The notes under the pieces are model-generated. The model was not told where the DNA came from and did no database searches. It worked only from the letters and a program-made list of their open reading frames with translations. From Delftia acidovorans (GTDB lineage: Bacteria > Pseudomonadota > Gammaproteobacteria > Burkholderiales > Burkholderiaceae_C), in the NCBI GenBank assembly GCA_031286585.1, contig JAITUC010000021.1, forward strand, positions 62,001 through 126,000: a stretch of DNA of 64,000 nt, read 5' to 3'. The position numbers and the translations under genes are program-made. Below are positions 26,787 to 36,883 of this stretch, in pieces (positions within the stretch are counted from its first letter, which is position 1; each line of letters opens with the position of its first letter).

Positions 26787-27869
26787 ATGAGCCTCGTCCA
26801 GCCCTTGCCCCCCGGTCCGCTCGACATCGTCGGCGATATCCATGGAGAGTCCGAGGCGCTGGACCAGTTGCTGGGGCACCTGGGCTACGACGCGCTGGGC
26901 CGCCATCCCAAGGGGCGGCGCCTGGTTTTCGTCGGTGACTTCTGCGACCGGGGGCCCGACAGTCCGGGCGTGCTCGCCCGCGTCGTGCCCATGCTGGAAT
27001 CGGGCCATGCGCTGGCCGTGCTCGGCAACCATGAAATCAACCTGCTGCGCGAGGATGCCAAGGACGGCTCCGGATGGTTCTTCGACAGCCGCGTGGCCTC
27101 CGATACGCCCAAGTACGCGCCCTTCGCGCGCATGCCGCTGCGCGACATTCCTGGCACCCTGGCCCTGCTGGAACGCCTGCCCATCGCCATGGAGCGCGAG
27201 GACCTGCGCGTGGTCCACGCGGCCTGGCGCCCGCAGCAGATCGCCATGGCGCGCGAGCTGCCGCTGGGCAGCGCGCGCAGCGCCTATGACCACTACGAGG
27301 CCCTGGCCGCCCAGCAGGCCCAGGTCAACAAGGTGGCCGAGCGCATGCGTGCCGAACGCCAGCAATGGCCGCATGACCTGGAAGACCGCAACTGGCTGCC
27401 GCCCTTTCTGCCCGCGCACAGCGAGAGCGAACTGGCCAAGGCCATGGTCAATCCGCTCAAGGTGCTGACCTCGGGTGTGGAGCGCGAATGCCGCAACCCC
27501 TTCTATGCGGGCGGCAAGTGGCGCTTCGTCGAGCGCGTGGCCTGGTGGAACGAATACGAGGATGCGCAGGCCGTGGTCGTGGGCCACTACTGGCGGCGCC
27601 TGAACCGGGGCGGCCCGTCCTTCCATGGCGCCCAGGCCGAGAACCTCTTCGGCCAGACCGGAGCGCTGTCCTGGCACGGCCGGCGCGGCAATGTGTTCTG
27701 CGTGGACTACTCGGTCGGCGGCCGCTGGAATGCCCGCCTGGCCGGCGAAGACCCGCAGCAGCGCTTCAAGCTCGCCGCCATGCGCTGGCCCGAGCGCCGC
27801 CTGGTCTTCGATGACGGAGCCCAGGCGGACAGCGAGGAATTTGGCGTGGCCGCGGCCACTGCAGCCTAG
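26787..27869 (+). CDS. PPP-type metallophosphoesterase (360 aa)
   Basis: Calcineurin-like metal-dependent phosphatase. The PPP signature blocks are in order: GDIHG near residue 17, GDFCDRGPD near 51, and GNHE near 84, with later His residues (VVHAAW, VVGHYW) that would complete the two-metal site. Relatives include bacterial serine/threonine phosphatases and symmetrical Ap4A hydrolases. The protein is longer than E. coli PrpA/ApaH, with a unique C-terminal half, so the substrate is open. No strong ribosome site; the start is chosen by homology. Confidence 0.85.
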   Translation: MSLVQPLPPGPLDIVGDIHGESEALDQLLGHLGYDALGRHPKGRRLVFVGDFCDRGPDSPGVLARVVPMLESGHALAVLGNHEINLLREDAKDGSGWFFDSRVASDTPKYAPFARMPLRDIPGTLALLERLPIAMEREDLRVVHAAWRPQQIAMARELPLGSARSAYDHYEALAAQQAQVNKVAERMRAERQQWPHDLEDRNWLPPFLPAHSESELAKAMVNPLKVLTSGVERECRNPFYAGGKWRFVERVAWWNEYEDAQAVVVGHYWRRLNRGGPSFHGAQAENLFGQTGALSWHGRRGNVFCVDYSVGGRWNARLAGEDPQQRFKLAAMRWPERRLVFDDGAQADSEEFGVAAATAA

Positions 27870-28127
27870 ATGCGGACGGCAGGGTCAACAGGCAACGCAG
27901 CAAATACACCAAGGCCGGTGGCCGGATGGCCAGACGCGCCACTGTGGGGTGCGCATCGGCCTGGGGTGCGCCGCGAAGCGTGGTGGCGACGCTGAACCAC
28001 CGGTTCCAGTGAGGTTCATCGGGGGGACAGGGAAGGCCTTCGCGGTTTGCTGTTAGCCTTCCTGCGCTGGCGCGGCAGCCGCCCGCCAGCGCCTGACCCA
28101 TCGAGCCAACCCCGAAGCGAGCCCGCC

Positions 28128-28637
28128 ATGACCAGCCCCCTGTACACCGCCTCCATCCCCGTCCTGCAGCAAATGCTGCGCGCCCTGTCCGACGTGCTCA
28201 AGAAGGCCGAGGAACACGCCGCGCAAAAGAATATCGATCCCGACGCCCTGCTGCAGGCCCGCCTGTTCCCCGACATGTTCCCGCTGGTGCGCCAGGTACA
28301 GATCGCTGCGGACTTCGCCAAGGGCATCGCCTCGCGCCTGGCCGGCGCCGAGGTGCCTTCGTGGCCGGACACGCAGACCAGCTTCGCCGACCTGCAGGCG
28401 CTGATCGCCAAGGCGCTGGACCATGTGGGCTCGTTCGCGCCCGAGCAGTTCGCGCAAAGCGAGTCCCGCGAAATCGTGCTGCGCCCCGGCACGCCCAAGG
28501 AAAAGAAGCTGACCGCCAGCGCCTACCTGCTGCACTACGGCCTGCCGCAGTTCTTCTTCCATGTGACCACCGCCTATGCCCTGCTGCGCCACAACGGTGT
28601 CGAGGTCGGCAAGCGCGACTACATGGGCAGCTACTGA
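28128..28637 (+). CDS. DUF1993 domain-containing protein (169 aa)
   Basis: Soluble all-helical protein of the DUF1993 family, probably a DinB-like four-helix bundle. Typical segments are LYTASIPVLQQMLRALSDVLKKAEEHA, LLQARLFPDMFPLVRQVQIAADFAKG and YLLHYGLPQFFFHVTTAYALLRHNGVEVGKRDY. The function is unknown. It is a monocistronic gene after a 258-bp spacer in which I see no gene. Confidence 0.87.
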   Translation: MTSPLYTASIPVLQQMLRALSDVLKKAEEHAAQKNIDPDALLQARLFPDMFPLVRQVQIAADFAKGIASRLAGAEVPSWPDTQTSFADLQALIAKALDHVGSFAPEQFAQSESREIVLRPGTPKEKKLTASAYLLHYGLPQFFFHVTTAYALLRHNGVEVGKRDYMGSY

Positions 28638-28665
28638 GCGTGCCGTGGCCGGTCTGGCCGGCGCT

Positions 28666-29955
28666 TCACTGCGCCGCCAGATCCCGGCCTCGCGTCTCCG
28701 GCAGGCACATGGCAAACGTCACCACCATCACGTAGCCGGCCGTGGCGCAGATGCCGATGGCCGTGCCCAGCGACAGGCCCAGCCGGTCGCTGAACACGCC
28801 CACCAGCGCGGGGAACGTGGCCCCGATGCCGCGGCCGAAGTTGTAGCAAAAGCCCTGGCCGGAGCCACGCAGTTCGTTGGGGAACAGCTCGGCCAGGAAG
28901 GCCCCCGCACCGCTGAAGATGCCCGACATGAAAAAGCCCAGCGGAAAGCCCAGCACCAGCATCCAGGCATCGGTGATGGGCAGCAGCGTATAGGCATAGG
29001 CCAGGCTGCCGGCGCCGATGGCGAACAGCGCGAAGGCCAGACGGCGGCCCAGCCGGTCGGAGACATAGGCGCCGCACAGGTAGCCCGCGAAGGCGCCGAA
29101 GATGAACATGAACTGGTAGCCCCCCGAGCCCAGCACCGTGAGGTGGCGTTCATTTTTCAGGAAGGTGGGCAGCCACACGGCAATGGCGTAGTAGCCGCCC
29201 TGCATGCCCGTGAACATCAGGCTGGCCAGCACCGTGGTCTTGAGCATGCGGCCCTTGAAGATGTCCAGGAAGTGCCCGCTGCGCTCGCCCCGGCCCACGG
29301 CGGCGCGGGTCTTCAGATAGACCTCGGGATCCTTGACGGAACGGCGGATGAACAGGATCAGCAAGGCCGGCAGCAGGCCCAGCAGGAACATGGCCCGCCA
29401 TGAGATCTCGGGCGGCAGAAACGAGAACAGCGCCATGGACACCAGCACGGCTGCCCCCCAGCCTATGGCCCAGCTGCTTTGCACCAGCCCCACCGCCTTG
29501 CCGCGGAAAGCCGGCCGTATGGTTTCCGCGATCAGCACCGAGCCCACGGCCCATTCGCCGCCAAAGCCCAGCCCCTGCAGCGTACGCGCCACCAGCAACT
29601 GGCCCGGCGTCTGCGCCAGCCCGCAGGCGAAGGTGAAAAGGGCAAACACGAGGATGGTCCACTGCAGCAAACGCACACGCCCGTAGCGGTCCGCCAGGAT
29701 GCCGGCCATCCAGCCGCCGATGGCCGAGGCCACCAGGGTCGAGGTGCCGATCAGCCCGACCTCGGTCTTGCTCATGCCCCACAGCGACAGCAGGATGGGC
29801 GTGACCAGGGGCAGCGTGTAGTAGTCGAAGGAATCGACCGCGTAACCGCCGAACGAGGCCGCCAGCGCGCGTTTTTCCCGGGGTTCGAGCTGGCCCAGCC
29901 AGCTGCCCTGCGACTGTTCGCCAGCCAGAGGCTTGGCATTGTCAAGGCTTGTCAT
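28666..29955 (-). CDS. MFS transporter, sugar/organic-acid symporter type (429 aa)
   Basis: Twelve-helix major facilitator. The MFS loop motif GILADRYGRVR follows helix 2, its repeat YVSDRLGRR is in the second half, and QGLGFGGEWAVGSVLIAE is a helix-4/5 signature shared with the SHS/AAHS-type acid:proton symporters (NanT, BenK, ShiA relatives). The start has AGGAGA nine nt upstream. It lies 126 bp downstream of and co-oriented with the 5-oxoprolinase gene, so 5-oxoproline or a related amino-acid derivative is a reasonable substrate guess (inference). Confidence 0.88.
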   Translation of the reverse strand: MTSLDNAKPLAGEQSQGSWLGQLEPREKRALAASFGGYAVDSFDYYTLPLVTPILLSLWGMSKTEVGLIGTSTLVASAIGGWMAGILADRYGRVRLLQWTILVFALFTFACGLAQTPGQLLVARTLQGLGFGGEWAVGSVLIAETIRPAFRGKAVGLVQSSWAIGWGAAVLVSMALFSFLPPEISWRAMFLLGLLPALLILFIRRSVKDPEVYLKTRAAVGRGERSGHFLDIFKGRMLKTTVLASLMFTGMQGGYYAIAVWLPTFLKNERHLTVLGSGGYQFMFIFGAFAGYLCGAYVSDRLGRRLAFALFAIGAGSLAYAYTLLPITDAWMLVLGFPLGFFMSGIFSGAGAFLAELFPNELRGSGQGFCYNFGRGIGATFPALVGVFSDRLGLSLGTAIGICATAGYVMVVTFAMCLPETRGRDLAAQ

Positions 29956-30081
29956 TTTTCAGTCTCCTTGCGCTTCGATATGGAGAAGCGTCTTGCTTTC
30001 AATGGCATTGCATCGGTAATGAACCAGGCCTGGCCGGGCGGCCCTCATCTACCGCCCGGACAGACCCCTGCAGGCGGCGTG

Positions 30082-33000
30082 TCAGGCCGCCGCTCCGTAG
30101 CCGCCGCCCCCCGGCGTGCAGACCTCGAACACATCGCCGGGCTGCATCTGCACGGCACCGATGTGCTCCAGCGCCTCGACCTGGCCATCGGCGCGCAGTA
30201 CGCGGTTGATGCCCGGCTGCCCCGGCTGGCCGCCTGCCATGCCGAAGGCCGGGTTCAGGCGTCCGTTGGACAGGATGCTGGCCGTCATGGCTTCCAGGAA
30301 GCGCACGCGCCGCACACCGCCGCTGCCCCCGTGCCAGCGCCCGCTGCCGCCCGAGCCTTCGCGGATGGCATAGCTGTCCAGCATGACGGGGAAGCGGAAC
30401 TCCAGCACCTCCGGATCTGTCAGGCGCGAATTGGTCATGTGCGTCTGGACGACGCTGGTGCCGTTGAACCCGCGCTCCACCCGGCCCTCGGCGTCCAGCA
30501 CCGCGCCCGCGCCGCTGCCGCCGGCAATGGTCTCGTAGTACTGGTGGCGCGCATTGCCGAAGGTGAAGTTGTTCATGGTGGGCTGGCTGCCCGCCATCAC
30601 GCCCAGCGCGCCGAACAGCGCGTTGGTGATGCAGGTGGATGTCTCCACATTGCCCGCCACCACCGAGGCCGGTGCATTGGGGTTGAGCATGCAGCCCTGG
30701 GGAATGATGACCTTCAAAGGCTTGAGGCAGCCCGCGTTCAGCGGAATGTCGTCGTCCACCAGCGTGCGGAACACGTACAGCACGGCCGCCATGCACACGG
30801 CGCGCGGCGCGTTGAAGTTGTTGGTCTGCTGGGCGCTGGTGCCCGAGAAGTCGATGACGGCGCTGCGGCCCGCAGTATCCACGGTGACGGTCACGCGGAT
30901 CTGGGCGCCGTTGTCCAGCGGCAGCGTGAACTGCCCGTTCCTGAGCCGTGTGATGACGCGGCGCACCGACTCCTCGGCGTTGTCCTGCACATGGCCCATG
31001 TAGGCCTGCACCACGGGCAGGCCGAACTGGGCCACCATCTTGCGCAGCTCCTGCACGCCTTTTTCATTGGCCGCGATCTGGGCCTTCAGGTCGGCCAGGT
31101 TCTGGTGCGGGTTGCGGCTCGGGTACTCGCCGCTTTGCAGCAGCTCGACCATCTCCTGGCCGCGCAGCACGCCGCGATCGACCAGCTTGAAGTTGTCGAT
31201 CTGCACACCCTCTTCCTCGATGCGCGTGGAAAACGGCGGCATGGAACCAGGCGTGATGCCGCCCACGTCGGCATGGTGGCCCCGGCTGCCCACATAGAAG
31301 GTGGGTGACGCCTCGTCGGCCACGTACACGGGCGTGATGACCGTGATGTCGGGCAGGTGGGTGCCGCCCTGGTAGGGATCGTTGAGCACATAGACATCGC
31401 CCTGCGCCATGCGCCCGGCGTTCTTGCGGATCACCGTCTGGATGCTCTCGCCCATGGAGCCCAGGTGCACGGGCATGTGCGGCGCGTTGGCGATGAGGTG
31501 GCCCTCGGCATCGAACAGCGCGCAGCTGAAGTCCAGCCGCTCCTTGATGTTCACCGAGTAGGCCGTGTTCTGCAGCTGAAGGCCCATCTGCTCGGCGATG
31601 TTCATGAACAGGTTGTTGAAGACCTCCAGCAGCACCGGATCCACCGAGGTGCCGGCCGCGTACTCGACCTTGCGCGCGACCACGCGGTCCAGCACCAGAT
31701 GGTCCAGCGCCGTGAGCCGCGCCAGCCAGCCGGGCTCGACCACCGTGGTGGCATTGCGCTCGGCGATGATGGCCGGGCCGGGGATGGCGTCGCCGGGCCG
31801 CAGGTCCTCGCGCACCACCAGGGCCGCGTCATGCCAGGCACCGTCGGAGTACATGCGCACGGTTTCGCGGCGCGGATGCTGGCGCGGCGGATGCTCCTGC
31901 AGCACCGGCTCGCTGGGCGCATCGCCCGCAATCACGGCTTCGACGGAAACGGCCTCCACCACCAGGCCCTTGCCCGCCATCAGGAAGGCAAACCGCTGGC
32001 GATAGGCCGACTCGAAGGCCGACTGAATGTCGTCCAGGCCGCCGAATGGCACGGCCAGGGCGGAATCCGTGCCCTCGTAGCGCACATGCACGTTGTGATG
32101 TACCTGCACGGGGCCGGCACCGACCTGCTGGCGCTCCAACTCGGCCTTGGCCGCATCGCCCAGCGAATCCAGCGATTCCGCGATCAAAGGCAAGGCCGCA
32201 GCAGACAGCGCCACCTCCATCGCCTGTTCGCGGATGACGGTCTGGTCCGCCAGGCCCATGCCGTAGGCGCTGAGCACGCCGGCCAGCGGATGCACGAACA
32301 CACGGGTCATGCCCAGGGCATCGGCCACCAGGCAGGCATGCTGGCCGCCCGCGCCGCCAAAGCACTGCAGCGTGTAGCGCGTCACGTCATAGCCGCGCGC
32401 CACGCTAATCTTCTTGATGGCGTTGGCCATCTGCTGCACGGCGATGCGGATGAAGCCTTCGGCCACTTCCTCGGGCTTGCGCCCCGTCTGCACCGCCAGT
32501 TCATCGAAACGCGCACGGACGGCCTCGCCATCGAGCCGCTCATTGGCGGCCGGGCCGAACACGCTGGGGAAGTAGCGGGGCTGGACCTTGCCCACCATCA
32601 CGTTCGCATCGGTCACGGCCAGGGGCCCGCCACGGCGGTAGCTCACGGGGCCGGGGTTGGCGCCCGCGCTCTCCGGTCCCACGCGAAAGCGCGAGCCGTC
32701 GTAGGCCAGTACCGAGCCGCCACCGGCGGCCACCGTGTGGATGCTCATCATCGGCGCGCGCATGCGTACGCCGGCCACCTGTGTCTCGAACTCGCGCTCG
32801 AAGGCGCCAGCGTAGTGGCTGACGTCGGTGGAAGTGCCCCCCATGTCGAAGCCGATGACCTTGTCGTGCCCGGCCAGCCCTGCCGTGCGGGCCATGCCCA
32901 CGATGCCGCCGGCCGGCCCGCTCAGGATGGCATCCTTGCCCTGGAAGCTGCCCGCATCGGCCAGCCCGCCGGAGGACTGCATGAAAAACAGCCGCACGCC

Positions 33001-33714
33001 CGGCATCTCGCCAGCCACCTGCTGTACATAGCGGCGCAAGATGGGCGAAAGATAGGCATCGACCACCGTGGTGTCGCCCCGGCTCACGAACTTCATCAGC
33101 GGGCTGGTCTCGTGCGAGGTGCTGATCTGCGTGAATCCCGCCTGCCGCGCAATGCGCGCCGCAATCTGCTCGTGCCGCATGTAGCGGTATCCATGCATGA
33201 AGACGATGGCCACGCTGCGCAGGCCACGGGCATGGGCGTCCAGCAGCGCGGTGTGCAGGTGCAGCACGTCCAGCTCCTGCTGCACTTCACCCTGGGCATT
33301 CACGCGCTCAAGCGCCTCCACCACCTCGCTGTACAGCAGCTCGGGCAGCTGGATATGCCGGTCGAACAGCCGCGGGCGGTTCTGGTAGGCAATGCGCAGC
33401 GCATCGCGAAAGCCCCGCGTGGTCACCAGCAGCGTGGGCTCGCCCTTGCGCTCCAGCAGCGCATTGGTGGCCACCGTGGTGCCCATCTTCACGCACTCCA
33501 CCAGGTCCGGCGTGACCGGTTCGCCGGGCTTGAGGCCCAGCAGGTGGCGGATGCCGGCCACGGCCGCGTCACGGTATTGCTCTGGGTTTTCCGACAGCAG
33601 CTTGTGCGTGGCCAGGCTGCCATCGGGCCGCTTGCCCACGATGTCGGTGAATGTGCCGCCGCGGTCTATCCAGAATTGCCAGCGCTTGTCTTGGGGCGTG
33701 GAGCGTGCTTGCAT
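30082..33714 (-). CDS. 5-oxoprolinase / hydantoinase A-B fusion (1210 aa)
   Basis: Full-length fused HyuA-HyuB protein. Residues ~10-690 are the HyuA half with the ASKHA nucleotide-binding motif [11 protein letters not shown] and [14 protein letters not shown]. Residues ~700-1205 are the HyuB half ([57 protein letters not shown]). This architecture and length match ATP-dependent 5-oxoprolinases, which open 5-oxo-L-proline to L-glutamate; N-methylhydantoinases are usually two separate subunits. The neighbouring DUF1445 gene supports 5-oxoproline metabolism. It is probably the first gene of a leftward unit with the MFS gene. Confidence 0.9.
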   Translation of the reverse strand: MQARSTPQDKRWQFWIDRGGTFTDIVGKRPDGSLATHKLLSENPEQYRDAAVAGIRHLLGLKPGEPVTPDLVECVKMGTTVATNALLERKGEPTLLVTTRGFRDALRIAYQNRPRLFDRHIQLPELLYSEVVEALERVNAQGEVQQELDVLHLHTALLDAHARGLRSVAIVFMHGYRYMRHEQIAARIARQAGFTQISTSHETSPLMKFVSRGDTTVVDAYLSPILRRYVQQVAGEMPGVRLFFMQSSGGLADAGSFQGKDAILSGPAGGIVGMARTAGLAGHDKVIGFDMGGTSTDVSHYAGAFEREFETQVAGVRMRAPMMSIHTVAAGGGSVLAYDGSRFRVGPESAGANPGPVSYRRGGPLAVTDANVMVGKVQPRYFPSVFGPAANERLDGEAVRARFDELAVQTGRKPEEVAEGFIRIAVQQMANAIKKISVARGYDVTRYTLQCFGGAGGQHACLVADALGMTRVFVHPLAGVLSAYGMGLADQTVIREQAMEVALSAAALPLIAESLDSLGDAAKAELERQQVGAGPVQVHHNVHVRYEGTDSALAVPFGGLDDIQSAFESAYRQRFAFLMAGKGLVVEAVSVEAVIAGDAPSEPVLQEHPPRQHPRRETVRMYSDGAWHDAALVVREDLRPGDAIPGPAIIAERNATTVVEPGWLARLTALDHLVLDRVVARKVEYAAGTSVDPVLLEVFNNLFMNIAEQMGLQLQNTAYSVNIKERLDFSCALFDAEGHLIANAPHMPVHLGSMGESIQTVIRKNAGRMAQGDVYVLNDPYQGGTHLPDITVITPVYVADEASPTFYVGSRGHHADVGGITPGSMPPFSTRIEEEGVQIDNFKLVDRGVLRGQEMVELLQSGEYPSRNPHQNLADLKAQIAANEKGVQELRKMVAQFGLPVVQAYMGHVQDNAEESVRRVITRLRNGQFTLPLDNGAQIRVTVTVDTAGRSAVIDFSGTSAQQTNNFNAPRAVCMAAVLYVFRTLVDDDIPLNAGCLKPLKVIIPQGCMLNPNAPASVVAGNVETSTCITNALFGALGVMAGSQPTMNNFTFGNARHQYYETIAGGSGAGAVLDAEGRVERGFNGTSVVQTHMTNSRLTDPEVLEFRFPVMLDSYAIREGSGGSGRWHGGSGGVRRVRFLEAMTASILSNGRLNPAFGMAGGQPGQPGINRVLRADGQVEALEHIGAVQMQPGDVFEVCTPGGGGYGAAA

Positions 33715-33745
33715 GGTCGTTGCTCACTTGTCTCTGAGGTTGGAG

Positions 33746-33773
33746 TCGGGAATCAGGGATCGGGAATCAGGGA
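33746..33773. repeat. 14-bp tandem duplication
   Basis: TCGGGAATCAGGGA occurs twice back to back (33746-33759, 33760-33773), about 30 bp upstream of the oxoprolinase start, in a 254-bp spacer. It may lie in that gene's promoter region. Confidence 0.7.
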
Positions 33774-33920
33774 ACAGTGGTCTGGCGCAGGGTCCGCGGC
33801 CCTTGCGCCGTCACTGGTGGTGAATCTAAAAGTGCGGCTTGCTCCAGTCCATCGAGAAGTTTTCGCTCCCGCTGTTCACGAAAACTGAACAGGAGGGGCC
33901 TCTTGCCGGCCGGCAACGCC

Positions 33921-33948
33921 AAAGAAAAAGGCCCGCCGAAGCGGGCCT
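33921..33948 (-). terminator. Terminator of the DUF1445 gene
   Basis: On the minus strand AGGCCCGC pairs with GCGGGCCT (33948-33929, TTCG loop, an especially stable tetraloop) followed by TTTTCTTT. It lies about 20 bp past the hydro-lyase stop codon. Confidence 0.9.
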
Positions 33949-33968
33949 CGTGCCAGGCAGGCAGGCCG

Positions 33969-34751
33969 TCAGAACGCGGCCAGATGGCTGTTGCGCAACT
34001 CCGTCACCAGCATGTGGCCCGGCTCGTGCGTGATGGCGAACGGCAGGGCCGCCGAGCGGATGGCCTGCTGGGGCGTCACGCCGCAGGCCCAGAACACGGG
34101 AATCTCCCCGGGTTTGAGCGCCATCGGCTCGCCGAAGTCCGGCCGCTCGATATCGGCAATGCCGATCTGCGCGGGGTCGCCCAGGTGCACGGGCGCCCCG
34201 TGCACGCTGGGAAAGCGCGAAGTCACCTGGATCGCGCGGATGGCCTGGGCCGCCGTCATGGGCCGCATGCTGACCACCATCCGGCCGCCGAACCGGCCGG
34301 CCTGGCCGTTGGCAATGTCGGTGATGAACATGGGAGCGCCCCGGCCCTCGTCGATATGGCGCACGGGCACGCCGGCATCGCGCAGCGCGTCCTCGAAGGA
34401 ATAGGAGCAGCCGATGACGAAGCCCACCAGATCGTCGCGCCACAGGTGCGTGAGGTCATTCACCTGCTCGGCCATGTGACCATCGCGAAACACCCAGTAC
34501 GAGGGCAGGTCGGTCTTCAGATCGATATCGCCGAGCTCGGGCACGCGGCTGCTGCCGGGCTCGGTCACGCCGATCAGCGGGCAGGACTTGGGATTCAGCC
34601 GGGCAAAGTGCAGGAACTCTTCGCTGCACTCGCGCGGCAGTATCGCCAGGTTGCCCTGGGTGTAGCCGGGACACTGCCCGGCCGTCTGCCCGCGAAAGCG
34701 TCCGGCGCGCACCTCCTGGCGGAATTCGGTCGGATGGGTCCAATGCTTCAT
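33969..34751 (-). CDS. Putative hydro-lyase, DUF1445 / YcsI type (260 aa)
   Basis: Typical DUF1445 protein: [21 protein letters not shown] at the N-terminus, the [11 protein letters not shown] loop, [28 protein letters not shown] and a closing [16 protein letters not shown]1445 is found as the N-terminal part of mammalian D-glutamate cyclase and, in bacteria (B. subtilis ycsI), beside 5-oxoprolinase genes. A role in D-glutamate/5-oxo-D-proline interconversion is therefore plausible but not shown. The start at 34751 has GAGG nine nt upstream. It is divergent from the LysR gene, its probable regulator. Confidence 0.87.
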   Translation of the reverse strand: MKHWTHPTEFRQEVRAGRFRGQTAGQCPGYTQGNLAILPRECSEEFLHFARLNPKSCPLIGVTEPGSSRVPELGDIDLKTDLPSYWVFRDGHMAEQVNDLTHLWRDDLVGFVIGCSYSFEDALRDAGVPVRHIDEGRGAPMFITDIANGQAGRFGGRMVVSMRPMTAAQAIRAIQVTSRFPSVHGAPVHLGDPAQIGIADIERPDFGEPMALKPGEIPVFWACGVTPQQAIRSAALPFAITHEPGHMLVTELRNSHLAAF

Positions 34752-34869
34752 GGGGGAGCCTCTATTGAATGGGGATGCCTCCCAATGTAAAAAGCAGCAG
34801 GCCACAGGTCCACTCAGGAATTGTGCGCAGCCTCCCCCAGGAAAACTGAACAGCCACCGCAGCCCGCCC

Positions 34870-35799
34870 ATGAACATCCGCTTTCTGGAAACCTTTGTGC
34901 TGCTGGCACGCATCGGCAGCGTGCGCCGCGTGGCCGAGCTGGTGCACGCCAGCCCCGGCGCCGTCTCCATGCGCATACGCGGACTGGAGTCGGACCTGGG
35001 CGTGACCCTGTTCCACTGGGACCGCAGGACGCTGCAGATCACCGATGCCGGCGCCCGGTTGCTGCGGCATGCGGAAGCCGTCATCGAAGCCACACGCACC
35101 CTGGAGCGCGCCGCCAGATCCGACGACGCCATCGGCTGCCGCCTGCGGGTCGGCGTGCTGGAGACGGCGGTACACACCTTCCTGCCCGAATTCGTCAAGG
35201 CGATGGGCGCCAGCCTGCCGCACATCGAGCTGGACCTGACCGTCGATCTGAGCACCCACCTGTCGGAGCAGATGATGCGGCGCGACCTGGACCTGATCGT
35301 GCGCACCGGCAGCGGCGTGGACCCCCAGTTCGCCGTGGTCGATAACCTGCTGGAAGTGCCCGTGCACTGGATTGCCAAGCGGGGCCTGGTGCCCAAGAAG
35401 GATGGACTGCACAAGGCGCTGGGCAAGCAATTGCTGACCCAGATGCGCGGCACCGGCCCCTACGAGCAGGCCGTGGCCATGGCACAGCAGCTGGCCGTGC
35501 AAGACGGCATGGTCTCCAGCGACCTGCGCATCTCGGGCTCGCCCTCGCTGGCGGCCCTGGTCTCGCTGGTGCGGGAAGGGCTGGGCGTCGCCATCATGCA
35601 CGGCATGCTGGTGGCGCCGCAGCTGGCAAGCGGGGAGCTGGTGGAGCTGGAGCTGCCCACGCCGCCCTCCTTTCGCATCACCACCTGGTACCCCAAGAAC
35701 CCGTCGCCCGGCGTCATCGACACCGCCCAGGTGCTGCGCCGGGTCTGCAAGGGCTACTGCAAGCGGGTCAGCCCGCATCTGGCGCGGTACATCGGCTAG
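34870..35799 (+). CDS. LysR-type transcriptional regulator (309 aa)
   Basis: The N-terminal winged HTH (residues ~1-60: [44 protein letters not shown]) is followed by a periplasmic-binding-like effector domain. The divergent arrangement with the DUF1445 gene and its nearby 5-oxoprolinase gene is the classic LysR configuration, so that pathway is its likely target. The start ATG at 34870 begins at the HTH as usual for the family; no strong ribosome site is seen. Confidence 0.92.
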   Translation: MNIRFLETFVLLARIGSVRRVAELVHASPGAVSMRIRGLESDLGVTLFHWDRRTLQITDAGARLLRHAEAVIEATRTLERAARSDDAIGCRLRVGVLETAVHTFLPEFVKAMGASLPHIELDLTVDLSTHLSEQMMRRDLDLIVRTGSGVDPQFAVVDNLLEVPVHWIAKRGLVPKKDGLHKALGKQLLTQMRGTGPYEQAVAMAQQLAVQDGMVSSDLRISGSPSLAALVSLVREGLGVAIMHGMLVAPQLASGELVELELPTPPSFRITTWYPKNPSPGVIDTAQVLRRVCKGYCKRVSPHLARYIG

Positions 35800-35809
35800 T
35801 CGGCCAGGG

Positions 35810-36766
35810 CTAGGGAGTGGATGCGGGCGGCGTCTCCTGCCCATGCAGCAGCGCCAGAAAGCTGGCGGCAGCCTGGCTCAGCGGCCGGTCGCGGCGCACC
35901 AGGCTGCCGTAGGCCTGCAGGTTGCGGCGCATGCGGTAGGGCAGGATGCGGACCATGCCGTGAGCGGCGCTGTCCCGGGCCACGGCCTGCGGAATCACGG
36001 CGATCAGGTCGGAGTTGCGCACCAGGTTCATGGTGGTGAGGATGGAGCCCGTCTCGATCAGGCCGCGCGGCAGCGGCAGGCCATGGGCCTGGAATTCCTG
36101 CTCGATCAGCGCGCGCATGGGACTGCCGTGCGGCTGCAGCACCCAGCCATGGGCCTGCAGTTGCGCAAAGCCCACGCTGCGGGCACGCGCCAGCGGATGG
36201 CTGCAGCCCACGATGATGGACAGGGCCTCGTCGTCAATCGTGCGGAACAGATGGGCCGGATCGGCCTGCCCGGTCTGCCGGCCCACCACCACCTCCAGCA
36301 CGCCGTCCTGCAACTGCGCCAGCAGCCGGTCGCTGGTGTCCACGGCCACCTCGATGGACAGCAGCGGCCACTGGCGCTTGAGCGCCAGCAGGGCCTGTGT
36401 CAACCGCCCCGGCGAGGCCGCCATGATGCTGCCCACGGCCAGACGCCCCGCACAGCCCTCGCGCAGTTCCTGCAGCTCGCGGTTCAGCGCCTCCATGCCG
36501 CCGCGCAGATGGCGGAAGTGGCCGGTCACGCGCTCGCCGGCCGCATTCAGTTGCAGGCCGCGCCCCACGCGGTCGAACAGGGGCAGGCCCAGCGCGCTTT
36601 CCAGCTCATGCAGCATCTTGGTGGCGGCCGGCTGGCTCAGTCCCAGCTCGGCTGCGGCGCCGCGCAGCGTGCCCTTCTCGTCGATGGCCAGCATCAGCGC
36701 CACCTGGCGCATGCGCAGGCGGTTGAGCAGTTGCGGCGTGCCGTCCCTGCGGTCGATGGAGCCCAT
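35810..36766 (-). CDS. LysR-type transcriptional regulator (318 aa)
   Basis: HTH at ~16-75 (LMLAIDEKGTLRGAAAELGLSQPAATKMLHELESALG, an arrangement like the GbpR/CbbR branch) and an effector domain to the end. It is divergent from the Bug-receptor/PdxA/enolase-superfamily/aldolase operon with 117 bp between, so it very probably controls that operon. It sits tail to tail with the other LysR gene, 10 bp apart. Confidence 0.92.
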   Translation of the reverse strand: MGSIDRRDGTPQLLNRLRMRQVALMLAIDEKGTLRGAAAELGLSQPAATKMLHELESALGLPLFDRVGRGLQLNAAGERVTGHFRHLRGGMEALNRELQELREGCAGRLAVGSIMAASPGRLTQALLALKRQWPLLSIEVAVDTSDRLLAQLQDGVLEVVVGRQTGQADPAHLFRTIDDEALSIIVGCSHPLARARSVGFAQLQAHGWVLQPHGSPMRALIEQEFQAHGLPLPRGLIETGSILTTMNLVRNSDLIAVIPQAVARDSAAHGMVRILPYRMRRNLQAYGSLVRRDRPLSQAAASFLALLHGQETPPASTP

Positions 36767-36782
36767 AGGAATATTCCCGTGA

Positions 36783-36837
36783 ATTGATTACCCAAGGTTA
36801 TTGATTCATCAGCAACTTTCAGTTTACGGCAATCAAT
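36783..36837. promoter_or_regulatory. Candidate LysR operator: three ATTGATT elements
   Basis: ATTGATT is repeated directly at 36783-36789 and 36800-36806, with an inverted copy AATCAAT at 36831-36837. It is an A/T-rich island in the divergent spacer between the LysR gene and the Bug-receptor operon. The layout fits recognition plus activation sites of a LysR regulator; binding is inferred. Confidence 0.45.
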
Positions 36838-36883
36838 CATCTGCCTAGCATGGGGTCCACAACAAAAGCACCGGAGACAAGAC

